NCBI RefSeq assembly: GCF_023065955.2
Contig: NW_026622886.1
Location: 16,440,001-16,504,000 of the forward strand
Source: Ursus arctos
Lineage: Eukaryota > Chordata > Mammalia > Carnivora > Ursidae
Length of the DNA: 64,000 bases
Direction: 5' to 3'
Shown: positions 21,641 to 32,715 of the stretch, one piece after another
Numbering within the stretch: position 1 is the stretch's first letter
Layout of the letters: every line of letters starts with the position of its first letter
Program-made: the position numbers and the translations under genes
Notes under the pieces: generated by a model
Seen by the model: the letters and a program-made list of their open reading frames with translations, nothing else
What the model was told of the DNA's origin: nothing
The model's database searches: none

Positions 21641-22023
21641 TTCTCTGAGCAGAGATCATGGGCCTCTCTTGGTGTGTCCTCTCTGCGATTCCATTTTCAG
21701 GCTGCTCCAGAGGCCAAGCCATCATATATCAGAGTCACAAACAAACAAAGCAAGAATGACAACAACACTGCTGGGTTGCTTTGGAGCCCTGAAATTCCTA
21801 TCCAGTCCTCCTGCTCTCATTCACTTTTTAGAGTCCACTAACAGTTGCTTTATGTATTTTGCCCGAGCTTTGTAGGCTTAGTAGGTGGAGAGATGGTGTG
21901 GGGTGTGCTTATTCCACCCTAATCAAAATTGAACCTTGTGATTTCCTCTTAAAATGACAGAATGACAGGTCACTCTTCACTTCCACTCACACTCGATTGG
22001 CAAGAACTTAATACCAGGGCCAC

Positions 22024-22040
22024 ACCCACCTAGTGGCAGG
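22024..22040 (-). promoter_or_regulatory. CTCF-like binding motif, reverse orientation
   Basis: Reverse complement reads CCTGCCACTAGGTGGGT, which contains a CTCF core-like CCACTAGGTGG. The last core position is G rather than C, so the match is weaker than at 8902. It lies in non-repetitive DNA. Confidence 0.35.
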
Positions 22041-22493
22041 GATGGTTGGAAAACGCATCCTCCAGGTAATGGGCAAGGTAAACCTCTTTTACCAAGAAGG
22101 AAAGAAGAACAGCTTTTAGAAGACACTGACAGTCCGCCACAGGGATGAGAGGGAAGAACACATTCAGTGTGACTTGAAAGATAAGATGGCTAAGAAGAGC
22201 TCATGCTACGTGTTTATGAATTTGAAATAACAGGTTAGAATGAGACTCTCCTTGCCTTAGTTCCATCTTGGACTCCAAAATCATAGATATTTGAGACCGA
22301 AATGAGGGCTAGACAAGTCAATGTAGGTAGAATTGCAAAGGAAATAGCTGTAGACTGGATCAGAATGTGGAGTGGGGGTAAATGTGGGCAGGACAGTTTT
22401 TGGCAAAAGCTGTAACCTTTACGTCCAGCCTGCTGAGGGGAGTTTCCAGGAAGGCATTTAGAGAACTGTGTACACTCATTGCAACTGTTAGTC

Positions 22494-22515
22494 GGGGGTG
22501 GGGGTGGGGGTGGGG
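22494..22515 (+). other. Predicted G-quadruplex run
   Basis: Four runs of 5, 5, 5 and 4 G, each separated by one T, an ideal short-loop intramolecular quadruplex pattern on the + strand. It lies in otherwise unique DNA. Confidence 0.8.
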
Positions 22516-23639
22516 AGAGGTTGGCGCTGACTCATACCTGACGCTAGAGGTGGCTGCCTAAGACTTGTTGATGCACCTACAGTTTGTAGAGATGAGGAGT
22601 GGCCCATAGGTGGGCCCGACAGAAAAGAGAACTGCTGTGAGGCTCCCTTGAATCCTGTGTAATCTGTCTACCTGGAAGAGAGGAAGGACCTCAGCAGCAG
22701 GAACGTGGAGGAGACTGCTGGGTTCCGGGAAATGGCTCAAACAGTGATCATTGAGACAATACGCTGAAGTAGAAATATTTGTGAGAAAGCCCAGAGGTTT
22801 TCAGGACAATAGTCTCCAGGGATGGAATTCTCACCCGAAGTACACAAAAACACCCACAAAAGAAAAGAGAAAGCTTTCAACATCTGCCAAACCCAGAGAC
22901 AGCAAAGCCAGGTTTATGATTCAATACTTTTTCTTTCATCTTACTCACTCTAACTCTGGAAAGGACAGACATTAGCTAGCAGGTGCAGAAACAGATGAGA
23001 AGCCACCCACCACCCACCGCAAGCATATGAAATCCCCTCCCTTTTCCCGCTGCTTGCAGGCTTCCAGCCTGAAGCTGACCCAAGCTGAAGAAGTAGAAAA
23101 GATACAACGGTTAGATCAAGTTGATGGTTTTGATTACGTGGGCATTTTAATTACCGAATGGAGTCTATGTTTATTACTTAAAGTGGTCTTAGGAATCTCT
23201 GTTACTTAAGAATAAGAAAAATATCATGCCTTTTTTTTTTTTTTACCATATCTGATTGCATTTTAAAGGGAAGGTAGGAGACAAAATAATGTTGCATTTG
23301 ATAATGCTACAAATTGTATTCTTGTCAATATAGCAACTACAAGCATGGAATATTTCAGATGCAAGAGAATAAAATCTGGTCTTATTTTCTCACAGAAGAA
23401 TTTTGAGCATTTGCAGGCACTGTACGTTAAGAGGAACACAGAAAGAAACCCTTTACGTCAAGTGACCATGAGAGTAGAAGGATTCAGAAGGATCACGTTC
23501 CTATTTTCCCATACCGAAGGACTATCATGAGGAAGAAGGATTAAACTTGCCCAGGAGTTTAACAAACCAGCTGGATGGCAGCTTCATAGAGTCATATACT
23601 TAATATGAAAAAGACTTCTTTAGTGTTATGGGGCCCCAT

Positions 23640-23820
23640 GGATAGACAGGTTGCCTTGAGAGATGGGAGCTTTGCGTCGCTGGAGATGCACAAGTTCCAT
23701 TGGATGATGGCGTGGCTAGGTTGCTTGCAGAGGGAATGCAACACTGGGAGGGGTGGTGGGAGTCAATGATCTTTAGGGCCCTTTCTGACTTTGCAACTAT
23801 AACGTTCTATAATCTCTGTC
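23640..23820 (+). mobile_element. CR1/L3 3' end relic, sense
   Basis: Ends 'agggccctttctgactttgc' then 'aacgttctataatctc', paralleling the CR1/L3 tail consensus of the type 'ggtcccttccaactctaacattctatgattct'. The 5' part is barely recognisable. Confidence 0.5.
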
Positions 23821-24534
23821 CAACTGTGCTCATACTATGTAGAAACTGTAATATTAAGTCTCAAACACTCTGAGTCAAGTTTAAAAGTACATGTATTCTC
23901 TCCTGTAACAAGCATTTACTCTATCTGATCACTTCTGTCTGTTTGAATCTCATAGGAAACCAGCCAAGTAGAAAAAAGCTCCAACAATTTTTTAAAATCA
24001 CGAACCCATAACTGAAAAATCTCTTGAATAATGACAGTTAAGCTATGTCCAAATGATAATTAAATTTGTGATTTTATACCTCAAAAGAGAAAAAAAAAGA
24101 AGGCATTCCAGCTTCTCCTGTCTCCCACCCTCTTCCATTGTTGCTCTCTCTGTCAATCACCTTCTCTCAGTTTTCCACTAGCTCTTTACAGCTCAATCCA
24201 CAGAGAGAAAAATCTCTGTTCCAATGTGTCCAGGCCATTGTCTGGATACCTCTCTCTGGAATACAGTGAAGGAATCACAGCTGTTCCTGTTTAAAGATGC
24301 AACATGGGGTTCCATGCACTTGCCTGTTCTCTTCAAGCGGTATTTATGCCAATGGCTCTTACATTTTTCTCAGATTCCACAATAGTAGGAAGCACGTGGT
24401 GGGTGCTCAGTAAGTAGGGGAACAATGATCACCTTTTCTTGTCATCTCTCATTTTGGGGGACTACTGAGGGAAAGCAGATTGGTCTCACAAAGAAAGCCA
24501 CATAGCTTTGAGGAGTGCTGGGCATTGCTTCCAT
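23821..24534. other. Unassigned interval
   Basis: No clear repeat. The C/T-rich stretch at 24100-24200 and 'gtgggtgctcagtaagtagg' near 24399 could be a very old L2 or MIR end, but this is too weak to call. Confidence 0.35.
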
Positions 24535-24680
24535 TCTCAAATATTTACTGTCCATACAGAACATAAAGACAAAGCAAACAAGATCTCTGCTATCAATGTG
24601 CCAGCAATCAGTTGGGAGGATAAAATATGAGAAAATAGCCATATTAAGAGAAAAGGCATGAGTGTGATAAATGTTGTGGG
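24535..24680 (-). mobile_element. L2 3' end fragment, antisense
   Basis: 'tctcaaatatttactgtcca', 'aagatctctgctatcaatgt' and 'atgagtgtgataaatgttg' follow the reverse-complemented L2 3' part in order. Confidence 0.5.
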
Positions 24681-25669
24681 TAGAATATTAGTCTCACAGC
24701 TTTGGGGAGGACCTTGGAGATTAGCGAATTCATACTCTTCTTTTTACAGCTGAATTCAACTGAAGCCTTCCCAAGTCTCTTGCTGTCTTGACGTTCCTAC
24801 GTCCACATTACTTGAAGCTCTATACCTTAACATGATGACTTTTAAAGCTTGCCTTCCCAGCAGCCATTGTCTTCTCCTTGCAGACATGATTTTGTTGTTT
24901 GGGTAGTAGTGTGCCCAGTGTAATGGAAGAATCATGATTGGTTTCAGCCATGACTATCCTTCCTCTATGCCAATGATTGATGTAGGGATGAAAGTGTGAC
25001 AATGGGATTTAAGGGAAATCAGCTGAAGGTTTCTGAAAAAGCTTCTCTTTTTCATTAAAAAAAATAAGCAGGTGAGAAGAAGGTTCTTTTTGCTTCTTTC
25101 TACTTTGCTTCAAGTGTAAATGCTAATATCTAAGGATGTGCCACTTAGAGTTGGGACAGACATATTTGCACCCCGAGGGAGACATTGCTACACGTGGTAG
25201 ATAGCAGATTGGTAGAATCGAAGGAAGTCAGGAACAACCTCTGTCTAAACTTCTTGTTAGATAGCAATAAATGTCCCTTTGGTTTAATTCTATGTGTGTT
25301 TTGCTTTTATTTGCACCATAAACATTGTGAAATTTTATTTTCAGTGACTCTTTTGCTGCTGTCTTTCCTCCTCACTCATGTTATTAGAACCTCTGGAACC
25401 TGGATTCCATTGTCTCTGCCTGGCTGGAACCCTGGCTCTCCCCAGAGGGCACTGAGTCTGTTGCAGCTTTTTGAGGGAACGGTCATTCTCCATTCTCCAA
25501 ATATCACAGGGATCGGTGGTATGGATGCCATTACCTTAGAAGCCCATTGCCTTGGTAGGTCATTAATTCTCTGCTATTATGAGAAAAAACCCTCCTCTTT
25601 TGAGGAGGCAAGAGGAAACAGATTGTGATTATACCTGATTATGCCTGATAATAACTACCATCTGGCTAA
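24681..25669. other. Unassigned interval with a 147-codon open frame
   Basis: The frame at 25185-25628 (+) is among the longest in the window. It has a hydrophobic stretch (residues about 32-65), but no signal I recognise and no repeat origin. I regard it as a chance frame. A MIR-like remnant may exist near 24690-24770. Confidence 0.35.
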
Positions 25670-25890
25670 GACATCCTCTACCCCTGCATGTCACTGCCAT
25701 GTACACTCCCCCTACACCACCCCCAACCCAGGAACTCGTTCATGTTCCTCTTCTGACGCCTCTGGCAACTGGTTCACAGGCTTCCTTTTTCTCCAAATAC
25801 TATCATCATCACGGTGACTTCAACATCTATATAAATGTCCTTTCCAATACTTGAGTTCCAGAAATAAGTGTTCAGCTCTCACCGAAATAG
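25670..25890 (+). mobile_element. L2 endonuclease-region fragment, sense
   Basis: 'catcatcacggtgacttcaa' with 'catctatataaatgtcc' translates to HHGDFNIYIN, the GDFN motif of the L2 apurinic endonuclease domain. It is preceded by the C/T-rich coding text typical of L2. Confidence 0.7.
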
Positions 25891-25924
25891 TCCTTTCATT
25901 ATGCTAACACTGATGCAGTGATTT

Positions 25925-26490
25925 CAAAACATGCCAGCAAATTCTGTGACACCCCTTCAATCAAGAGGGGGTGTCTATGTTTTCTCTCTTTGAATTGAGC
26001 TGGCCTGGGAGACTACCTATTAACCAAGAGAATGCAGTGGAAGGTGACACTCTGACATCAGAGGCTAGGTTAGAGAAGACCATGCAGCTTCTGCCTGATT
26101 CTCTTGAGATGTTCATTCTTGGGGAGGCCAGTCGTCATGTAAGAAGTTCCACTACTCAGATACAGCCATGCTGAAGAGGCCATGAGTAGGGGATCTGGCC
26201 AATAGTCCCAGCTAAATCCCCATCTGACAGAGCATCACTGGGCAGCCTTGTTAGTAAGCCAGTCTGCAAATAGAGTTGCACTTTCAGATGATTCTATCCC
26301 TCAGCCATAGAGTCATTCCCACTTTTGAGTCTTTCCAGCTAAGACCTAAATATCCTGGAGCAGAGACAAGCCATGGAGCAGAGATAAGCCATGCCTCTGT
26401 GTCCTGTCTGAATTTCTGACGCAGAATTTTGGAGCATATTAAGATGGTGGTTTGAAGCTGGTAGGTTTTGGAGCACAGGTTTTCCCTGCT
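25925..26490 (+). mobile_element. Ancient ERVL/MaLR-type LTR, sense
   Basis: Shows an LTR family signature: 'gcagtggaaggtgacactct', 'gagaagaccatgcagcttct', 'catgtaagaagttccactac', 'ggagcagagacaagccatgg' and an end region 'aagctggtaggttttggagc'. A local 18-bp duplication lies at 26357-26392. No internal provirus is present. Confidence 0.65.
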
Positions 26491-26514
26491 ACCTGAAAGT
26501 AGAGCATCCCTCTG

Positions 26515-26760
26515 AAAACTTTAGTAAGCCCCAAAATGGCACAAAGCTGAGTTTACATTATGCCATTTCACTTTTATGAAAGACCTACATTAGTACCTGG
26601 TTTTTGCTAACTGAAAGAAATCTGAAAAGGATTTTCACTTTTACAAAAAAAAAAAAAAAAAAAAAAAAAAGACTTTACCAAACTAATGTAGGTCTTTTGT
26701 AAAAGCAAAGTGGCATAATGCAAACTTTGGAAAAGGGAGGGATACCTGTAATTTGTTTTG
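26515..26760. mobile_element. Palindromic foldback element with poly-A core
   Basis: Arm 26542-26594 pairs with arm 26682-26729 as an imperfect inverted repeat of about 50 bp, both containing 'agacctacattagt' or its complement. Between them lies 'ggattttcacttttac' and an uninterrupted run of about 26 A (26645-26670). This fits a MITE-like or otherwise repeat-derived hairpin. I do not assign a family. Confidence 0.6.
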
Positions 26761-26934
26761 GAGTAATAGCAAACAAAACCCTGGCCATTGACTTTCAAGG
26801 GAGTACAGTTTATTCAATATTCATAAAATTCTCAAGAGAGGATCTTCCAAAGCAGGAGGCAGGCGAGGACAGTGATTATACCTGGCTGCACCTAAGAATG
26901 TCTACTGGATTTTGAAAATTATGATTGTGCAGGG

Positions 26935-27175
26935 CACTGTGCTTTGGTTAAGAATGTGGATTTTGAGGTCAAACAAATATGGATTCCGAACCCTGCCCTG
27001 CTACTTGGCAATTGTGTGATTTGGGGGAAAAAAGCCTCTCTACATTTCTGAGCCTTAGTTTTCTTATCTGTAAATTGGGAAAAATAACACTCATTGCATT
27101 GAATGGTTTTGAAGAGTAAGCAATATATATAAAGTCATTGACACTCAACAAATGATAGCTGGTTTTGATAATAAC
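26935..27175 (+). mobile_element. MIR SINE, sense
   Basis: 'tggttaagaatgtggatttt', 'tgctacttggcaattgtgtg', 'ttctgagccttagttttctt', 'atctgtaaattggg' and 'gacactcaacaaatgatagc' give the full MIR order. Confidence 0.85.
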
Positions 27176-28827
27176 ACAGAATAATATGATCTGTATGGGG
27201 TAGAAATGACAGATGAAGTCGTAATGGAAGCAGAAAAGGAGACTACAGGATCTTTTTTCTTTTTAACTACAACGTAGTTTATTATTTTTTACCAGGGGAC
27301 CGCTTTTTATTGGTATATTTATTTTTTCTTTCTTAGCTCTTCTTTCCTAGTTGTTAAATTATATTTACATGTTTTAAGTATTAAATTTAGTTTCGTGCTA
27401 GTCATCTTAATCTGATATGAGACATTAAAAAAAATCTACAATCCAGTATTTCACAGACTAGGAAAATAATGTGGGGCAAAACATTTGGAACGTGGGGGAA
27501 CGACATTTTTAAAAATTATTTTAAACAAATAGGTTTTTTAAAAATTAATTTGATCTTTTAATTACGTGTGAGGGAGTGGCTTTAGTTTCTAAAAATTATA
27601 TTTGAGACTCATTGTAATATTTACCAATTTAATTTAAAAATACTTAAGTATTTCAGGTATAAAAGTGAAGTGCAGAAAAAATATCAGTTTTCACTAAGGA
27701 CCTCCCTCTCACCCAGATGCTAATATTTAAATGCCTCTGCATTTGAGAAGATGAAGTTGATGGGGTGGTACAGAATGAGTCAAAAGGTGGAACCTCTGTG
27801 CAGGAGGCTAGTAAGGGTACCCCAGTTCCCGTGTTACTGGTAGGTAATGTGGTTATGATTCCAACATGGGTAGGAGGCTAGAGGGGAAGGTGTGGGCATA
27901 AGAGGCCCCCTGAAGGAGGACTTGTCGGGTGTTGGTTTTCCAGGAGTCCTGTGGCTAAATTTCCCTCCCCAGCCTCCAACACCATATCATAAATCAGTTT
28001 TTCCTTTTCCTTCCGGAAAAAAATAGAATCAACAACGTACAACCACTAAACAAGTTACACGAAGATATGTGAGCAATTTTGTCAGAAATATCAATTCTAC
28101 ATATTGCAGCAAAGGAAACATGGAATGTTTGCCAAGTTCTTGTGAGAAATCTCTGTCTAAAAATTGTGCCAGCTTGCTAAATATAGAGTCGTTACGAAGA
28201 ACAGAGCCAATTGGCCTGTGAAACCCACCTCAGATGAGATGATGGGGTTGTGCCGGATCTCCCCCCACCAATCAATTCTACCCCAAGGGATGTGGGAATG
28301 AGGTCAGGGCACGCTCTTCCCTGAAGCCAGAGAGTTTCCCAGTTTCTGTAGCTGCTCTTCCCCTCAAAAAGTGGCAGGAAGTATCCATATGTCCTCATAC
28401 ACCTGAGAAAAGAAGAAATGTCAACTGCAGATGGCTGAAACAAAGCTGTATATTAATATTTTTTAAGTAAAAGACCCAAAAAGGGCAGTAGAGAAATCCT
28501 TTGAAGGAAGGCTCTCATGGTGTCCTGAGACTTCTGTTCTGCTGCTTTTTAAAGAACAAAGGTTGGTCTGGCTCCAAGGAAGGAATCACCCTTAATATTG
28601 GAAAGCACCTAAAAGTGTTAGTAACTGGCTAAATGTAAAGGAGTCAAATGGCTCAGGGTACTAAAGCTGTAACAGGGGGAGGGGCTGGGTTGGGGGAAAG
28701 AGGCATGTCGGTGGCTTTGGGTGTCATGAAAGTAAGCATGCAAATTGCTGTTTGGGAAGGTAATTTGTGCCCCAGTGAAAGCACACTGTGGGACAGCCTG
28801 CCTGCAGAAGAAGGTGCTGGAATACTG
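27176..28827. other. Repeat-poor interval, AT-rich at 27250-27680
   Basis: The AT-rich first part carries homopolymers and TTTAAA-type text but no element I recognise. The second part (27700-28820) is mixed, with overlapping short frames near 28192-28856. No gene is supported. Confidence 0.35.
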
Positions 28828-29290
28828 CTGTCGTGGGTTGGATTGTGACCGCCCAAAGAGTCATGTCTAAGTTCTAACCCCTGGTTTCCGTGAATGGGAC
28901 CTTATTTGGAAATAGTCTTTGCACACATAATTAAAGACCTTGAGCTGAAATCATTGTGGATTTAGGATGGACCCTAAATCCAACACCAGTGCCCTTGGAA
29001 GAGAAAAGAGAGGGGGATTGGAAACACAGAGAAGGCGGTGATGTGAAGCAGAAGCAGAGACTGGAGGGCTGCGGCTACAAGCCAAGGAACATCAAGGACT
29101 CCTGCCAGCCACCAGAAGCTAGGAGACAGGCCTGCAACAGATTTTCCCTCTGAGTCTCCAGAAGGAACCAATCCTGACAACTTGATTTTGGACTTCTGGC
29201 CTCTCTAACAGTAGGAGAATAAATTTTTGTTGTTTTACGCTGCCCGGTTTGTGGGAATTTGTGAGAGCAGTCTCAGGAAACAAATACAAC
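28828..29290 (+). mobile_element. MLT1-like MaLR solo LTR, sense
   Basis: Opens 'tgtcgtgggttggattgtga', then 'ccttatttggaaatagtctt', 'ttgattttggacttctggcc', 'agaataaatttttgttgttt' (polyadenylation region) and 'gtcaggaaacaaataca'-type end. This is the standard MLT1 order. No internal retroviral genes flank it. Confidence 0.88.
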
Positions 29291-29357
29291 CTCCCACCAA
29301 AGCACCCACGCGAAGAGGAGAGCCAGGATTAGAAAAGGGGACATTCGTAGGTCCGGA

Positions 29358-29540
29358 AGTGTGCTGTTCAAATTTAACTTCGTTAAAATTAAATGAAATA
29401 AACAAGTCAGTTCCTCAGTTGCACTAGTCGCAATTCAAGTGTTCAATTGCTACATGTGGCTCATGTATCCAGGGGTCAGTGCCGATACAGCACACCTCCG
29501 CCGTTGCAGAAAGTTCTCCTGGACACTGTTGCTGTAAGAG
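29358..29540 (-). mobile_element. hAT-type non-autonomous DNA transposon
   Basis: 'cagttcctcagttgcactag', 'ctacatgtggctcatgtatc' and 'gcagaaagttctcctggaca' match a common mammalian short-terminal-repeat hAT element in antisense. The family name is uncertain. Confidence 0.65.
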
Positions 29541-29984
29541 CCACAGCTCACAGTTTCATTTTTATGGACAGGTGCCATGCATGGGGACTGCTGGCTTCAA
29601 ATCTGTCTTTTCACTCACACCTGCACCAGAAGATAGCAGTTATCACCGGTAGTGTCACTTTTGATTATGAAGGAACAACAGCAGAAAGGTATAAATATAG
29701 TACAACCACCTGTTTCAGGCTGCCTCCCACATACCATCTTCCCAAAGAACAAACATATTAAATGATAGTATTGATAGACAATTCTCTTCCAAGACGACAT
29801 CCCAACTCACTAGGACAGAAACTATCAAACGTGTTCTTATCTATGAATGCCGTGTGAGTCATACCCAGGTGAACATATTCACTCCATTCCCTTCCTTGTA
29901 TATTTCTATTGTCTCTTAAAATTTTAAGAGGGATTTCCCCCCTTATAGCAATTTACCCTCGGTGAGCTCTGTAGTTATTGAGAA
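29541..29984. other. Unassigned interval
   Basis: No recognisable repeat or exon. A 104-codon frame at 29447-29761 begins inside the preceding transposon and has no recognisable domain. Confidence 0.35.
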
Positions 29985-30200
29985 CAGCAGGAGCTCCTAG
30001 AAAACTAGGGAAAGATTCGTAAGAGGGGAATGATGTGATATACACTTGATTTTCCCCAGAAGATGAATCTGGCAATGATGTTAGGATGATTGGAAGGGGT
30101 GAAGAATGTTGGCGGTGTGGTTTTGATGAAAATGGGAAAGAAATTATGCTCTGAATTGCAAAAGCTGCTGTCACTGAGATCCACCTGTTCAGAACTATCT
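29985..30200 (-). mobile_element. L2 coding-region fragment, antisense
   Basis: 'aggggaatgatgtgatatac' and 'gaatctggcaatgatgttag' follow the reverse-complemented L2 segment whose consensus reads 'gagtgacatgatctgac' then 'ctctggctgctgtg'. The similarity is diverged. Confidence 0.5.
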
Positions 30201-30315
30201 TTAGCTGCATTCAGGAACAATCTACCCGCATAACCTTTCTTTCCCTTACTTTTCCTGTCTCCAGGTACAGATTTGGAGGAATTTGCAGCATTAAAAAGAG
30301 AAACAGCATTACAGG

Positions 30316-30319
<4 letters not shown>

Positions 30320-30354
<35 letters not shown>

Positions 30355-30391
30355 GTGTAGGAGAGACAGAGACAGAGACAGAGACAGAGAA
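30320..30391. repeat. (GT)n then (GAGACA)n compound microsatellite
   Basis: (GT)n with one GC interruption at 30320-30359, followed after a dozen bases by GAGACA hexamers to about 30391. It explains the antisense frame of 137 codons crossing this site. Confidence 0.95.
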
Positions 30392-30479
30392 TGATAGGAT
30401 GTATGTCTGTACCTGCATGTGTGCTGCTACGCTGTGTTAGTTACAGGTCGTATGACTAGTATGGCGCTCAGTAGTTTCT

Positions 30480-30850
30480 TACAACCTCACCCTAAACACA
30501 TTACCTTTTTCATCCCAAATCCCTCCCTCTCTTAGCTCTTAGAACCACATGCGCTGTCCTCTAAATATGCCAGGCACTGCTGTGTCTCCATCTTTTGTCC
30601 TTATCTTCTCTTTGCCTGGAATGCTGATCCGTGTTCTCTCACTGTGGTCAGTTCTGACTTGTATTCAAGGCCAGTACATGGGCCACTGCCTGCAGAAAGC
30701 TTTCTTTCATCATTCTCGTCTCCCTTGGGAAGGTATTCCTGCTTCTTCTGGTTTTCCCTCTTGACCGTCAAACATGTTCACCTACCACACAGGATTTGAA
30801 TTCATTGCATTGTTATTATTTGCCTTACATTTTATCTGCAGAATTGATTC
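30480..30850 (+). mobile_element. L2 C-terminal/3' segment, sense
   Basis: 'ctttgcctggaatgctgatc' is the L2 C-terminal coding text (consensus 'tgcctggaatgctcttcc'). It is preceded by 'atgccaggcactgctgtgtc' and followed by 'gcctgcagaaagctttcttt'. Confidence 0.72.
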
Positions 30851-31079
30851 CAGCATCATCCTTGGTGGACACCCAAGGAAAGCATGCCAAATGGATGCCT
30901 GAGATGGGTGAGGCGGACTTGGAAGTGGAATGGGAAGTTGGTGCAAGATATGAATCTCTCAGCTATTTTTCTGGTTTGACAAACACTGTTATGACCTGTT
31001 TTCATTCAGTAAAAGTCATTGGCTTCCAGCTTCTGGGTAGCATGTCATTTTCCAACCAGGTAATTGTTCATCAGGTATG

Positions 31080-32040
31080 GCAGATCTCTTCATTCTCCTC
31101 ACCCCTCAGCATTTGCCACACACCTCTCTCCACCCCATCCCCACTGCAGTCTTCCCCATCTAGGTAAATAGCAATCTTCCACCCCCATACGCACTCAGTT
31201 GTATAAGCAAGAAAGCTGGAGTCAACCTTGATTGTGTTCCCTTTTCTTTGTCTCCTCCTGCCTTATCCAGTCTGTCAGCAGAAACTCTCGACTCTATCTT
31301 CATGTTATCTCTCTCTCCTCCTTGCCATTTCCACAGCCACCACAGTGACCACCCACCAGTAGCTCTTGCTTGGGTTACAGCTGTAGCTTCTTAATTGGTC
31401 TTCCCGTATCTGTTCTCCACAGAGTGGCCAGATAGACATAGCAACATAAATTGGAGAATTTCACTCCTCTGGTGAAACATTTTAATAGCTTCCCACTGTC
31501 CTTTGAATGAAATTGAAATTCCCGAGCAAGGCCTAAGATGCCCTGTGAGGTCAGGCTCCCAATCGTCTCCCAGCTCCTGTCAGGTTTCTTTCCCCATCAC
31601 ATGTCAGGATCCTTCACACTGAATTTCTTTCTTTACCTCAGAGCTCTGCAGACTCCTCTGATTGGAATCATCTTTCTGCTGCTCTGGAGGGTTGATTCTT
31701 CCCCACATGTAGGGGTCAGTTTTTATTTCACTTCCCCAGAGAAGACTTCCCTGACCCTCATTAAGTGAGATTCCCCTCTTGTCCTCTTTCCACAATAGAT
31801 TTTGTGTCCTATATAGCGCTCCCAGGATTTTCCATGAGTTCAGTTATTGGTGTGTGTGTTCGGGTCTTGTCTGCTCTCCCAGTGGGCTTCAAGCAGCACA
31901 AGGGCGAGAGCATGACTACCATGTTCATTGAGTCATCATCATGGTGCCTGATACAGACCATATGGTCCATAAAATACATATTGACTGAACGGATAAGTAA
32001 GTATTCAGGTTCATCTTACCCTTCAGCGGCTAGCATAAGT
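31080..32040 (+). mobile_element. Long L2 copy, sense
   Basis: About 0.95 kb in order: post-palm coding text ('gtccagtctgtcagcag'-like), 'cttcactcctctggtgaaac', 'agcttcccactgtcctttga', 'gcctaagatgccctgtgagg', 'gagaagacttccctgaccct' and 3' UTR 'ggtgcctgatacagaccata'. Frames are broken. A second, short L2-like 3' piece may continue to about 32130. Confidence 0.85.
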
Positions 32041-32223
32041 CTCCTCATGCTTTAAGACTTGTCTCCAATGCCAGCTCTGCACGAAGTCCTCTCCAATCCC
32101 CCTACGCAAAATGAACCCTGACTTAGAGCTCCTACGTTGTTTGTTTAAAGCTTTAATATTGAGAAGCAATATATGAAGTAGTTGAGAGAACAGGTTTTAG
32201 AGTAAGAGTTGAGTTGAATTCTT

Positions 32224-32341
32224 TTTTTTTTTAAATATTTTTTAAATTTATTTGACAGAGATAGCGAGAGAGAAAGATGGAACATGTGCACAAGCAGGGG
32301 GCAAAGGCAGATGCTTAACAACTGAGCCACCCAGGTGCCCC
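32224..32341 (-). mobile_element. Can-SINE with internal deletion, antisense
   Basis: Only about 118 bp. The tail (T-run, 'atttgacagagatagcgaga') and head end ('gccacccaggtgcccc') are present, but the middle, including the B-box region, is missing at the junction 'cagggggcaaaggcagatgc'. The 20-bp duplication (32204-32223 and 32342-32361) is perfect, so the element is bounded and fairly young. Confidence 0.96.
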
Positions 32342-32414
32342 AAGAGTTGAGTTGAATTCTTATCTAGTATTTGTCACCTTTGTGATCTACTTGGGTGAGT
32401 AATTTAATTTCCCT

Positions 32415-32715
32415 GACTTTTAAAAATTTTTTTTATTTAAATGCAATTTAGTTAACATATACTGTATTATTAGTTTCAGAGGTAGAATTTAGTGATTCAT
32501 CAGTCGCATACAACACCTAATGCTCATTACTTCAAGTGCCCTCCTTAATGTCCATCACCCAGTTACACCCCCCAACCTCCCCTCCAGCAACCCTCTGTTT
32601 GTTTCCTGTGGTTAAGAGTCTCTTATGGTTTGTCTCCCTCTCTGATTTTGTCTTGTTTTATTTTTCCCTCCCTGCCTCTATGCTCCTCTGTTTTGTTTCT
32701 TAAATTCCACATATA
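32415..32715 (-). mobile_element. Carnivore L1 3' UTR fragment, antisense
   Basis: 'atgcaatttagttaacatat', 'gtttcagaggtagaatttag', 'cttaatgtccatcacccagt' and 'ggttaagagtctcttatggt' are reverse-complement landmarks of the carnivore L1 3' end. The copy is short and 5'-truncated, with no coding part. Confidence 0.85.

Larger units (their letters stand above)
21641..23639. other. Long repeat-poor interval
   Basis: Nearly 2 kb with no transposable element that I recognise. It holds a CTCF-like motif (22024-22040), a strong G-quadruplex-type run (22494-22515) and a T-run at about 23231-23244. No exon is supported, although frames of 60-74 codons occur near 22558-23209. Confidence 0.4.

Noticed and set aside
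25185..25628. Open frame of 147 codons, partly hydrophobic
   Set aside because: No recognisable family, no promoter or splice evidence. A single frame of this length is expected by chance in 64 kb on six frames.
26645..26670. A26 run as the tail of an ordinary retroposon
   Set aside because: It lies between inverted arms rather than after a recognisable retroposon, so it is reported with the foldback element.
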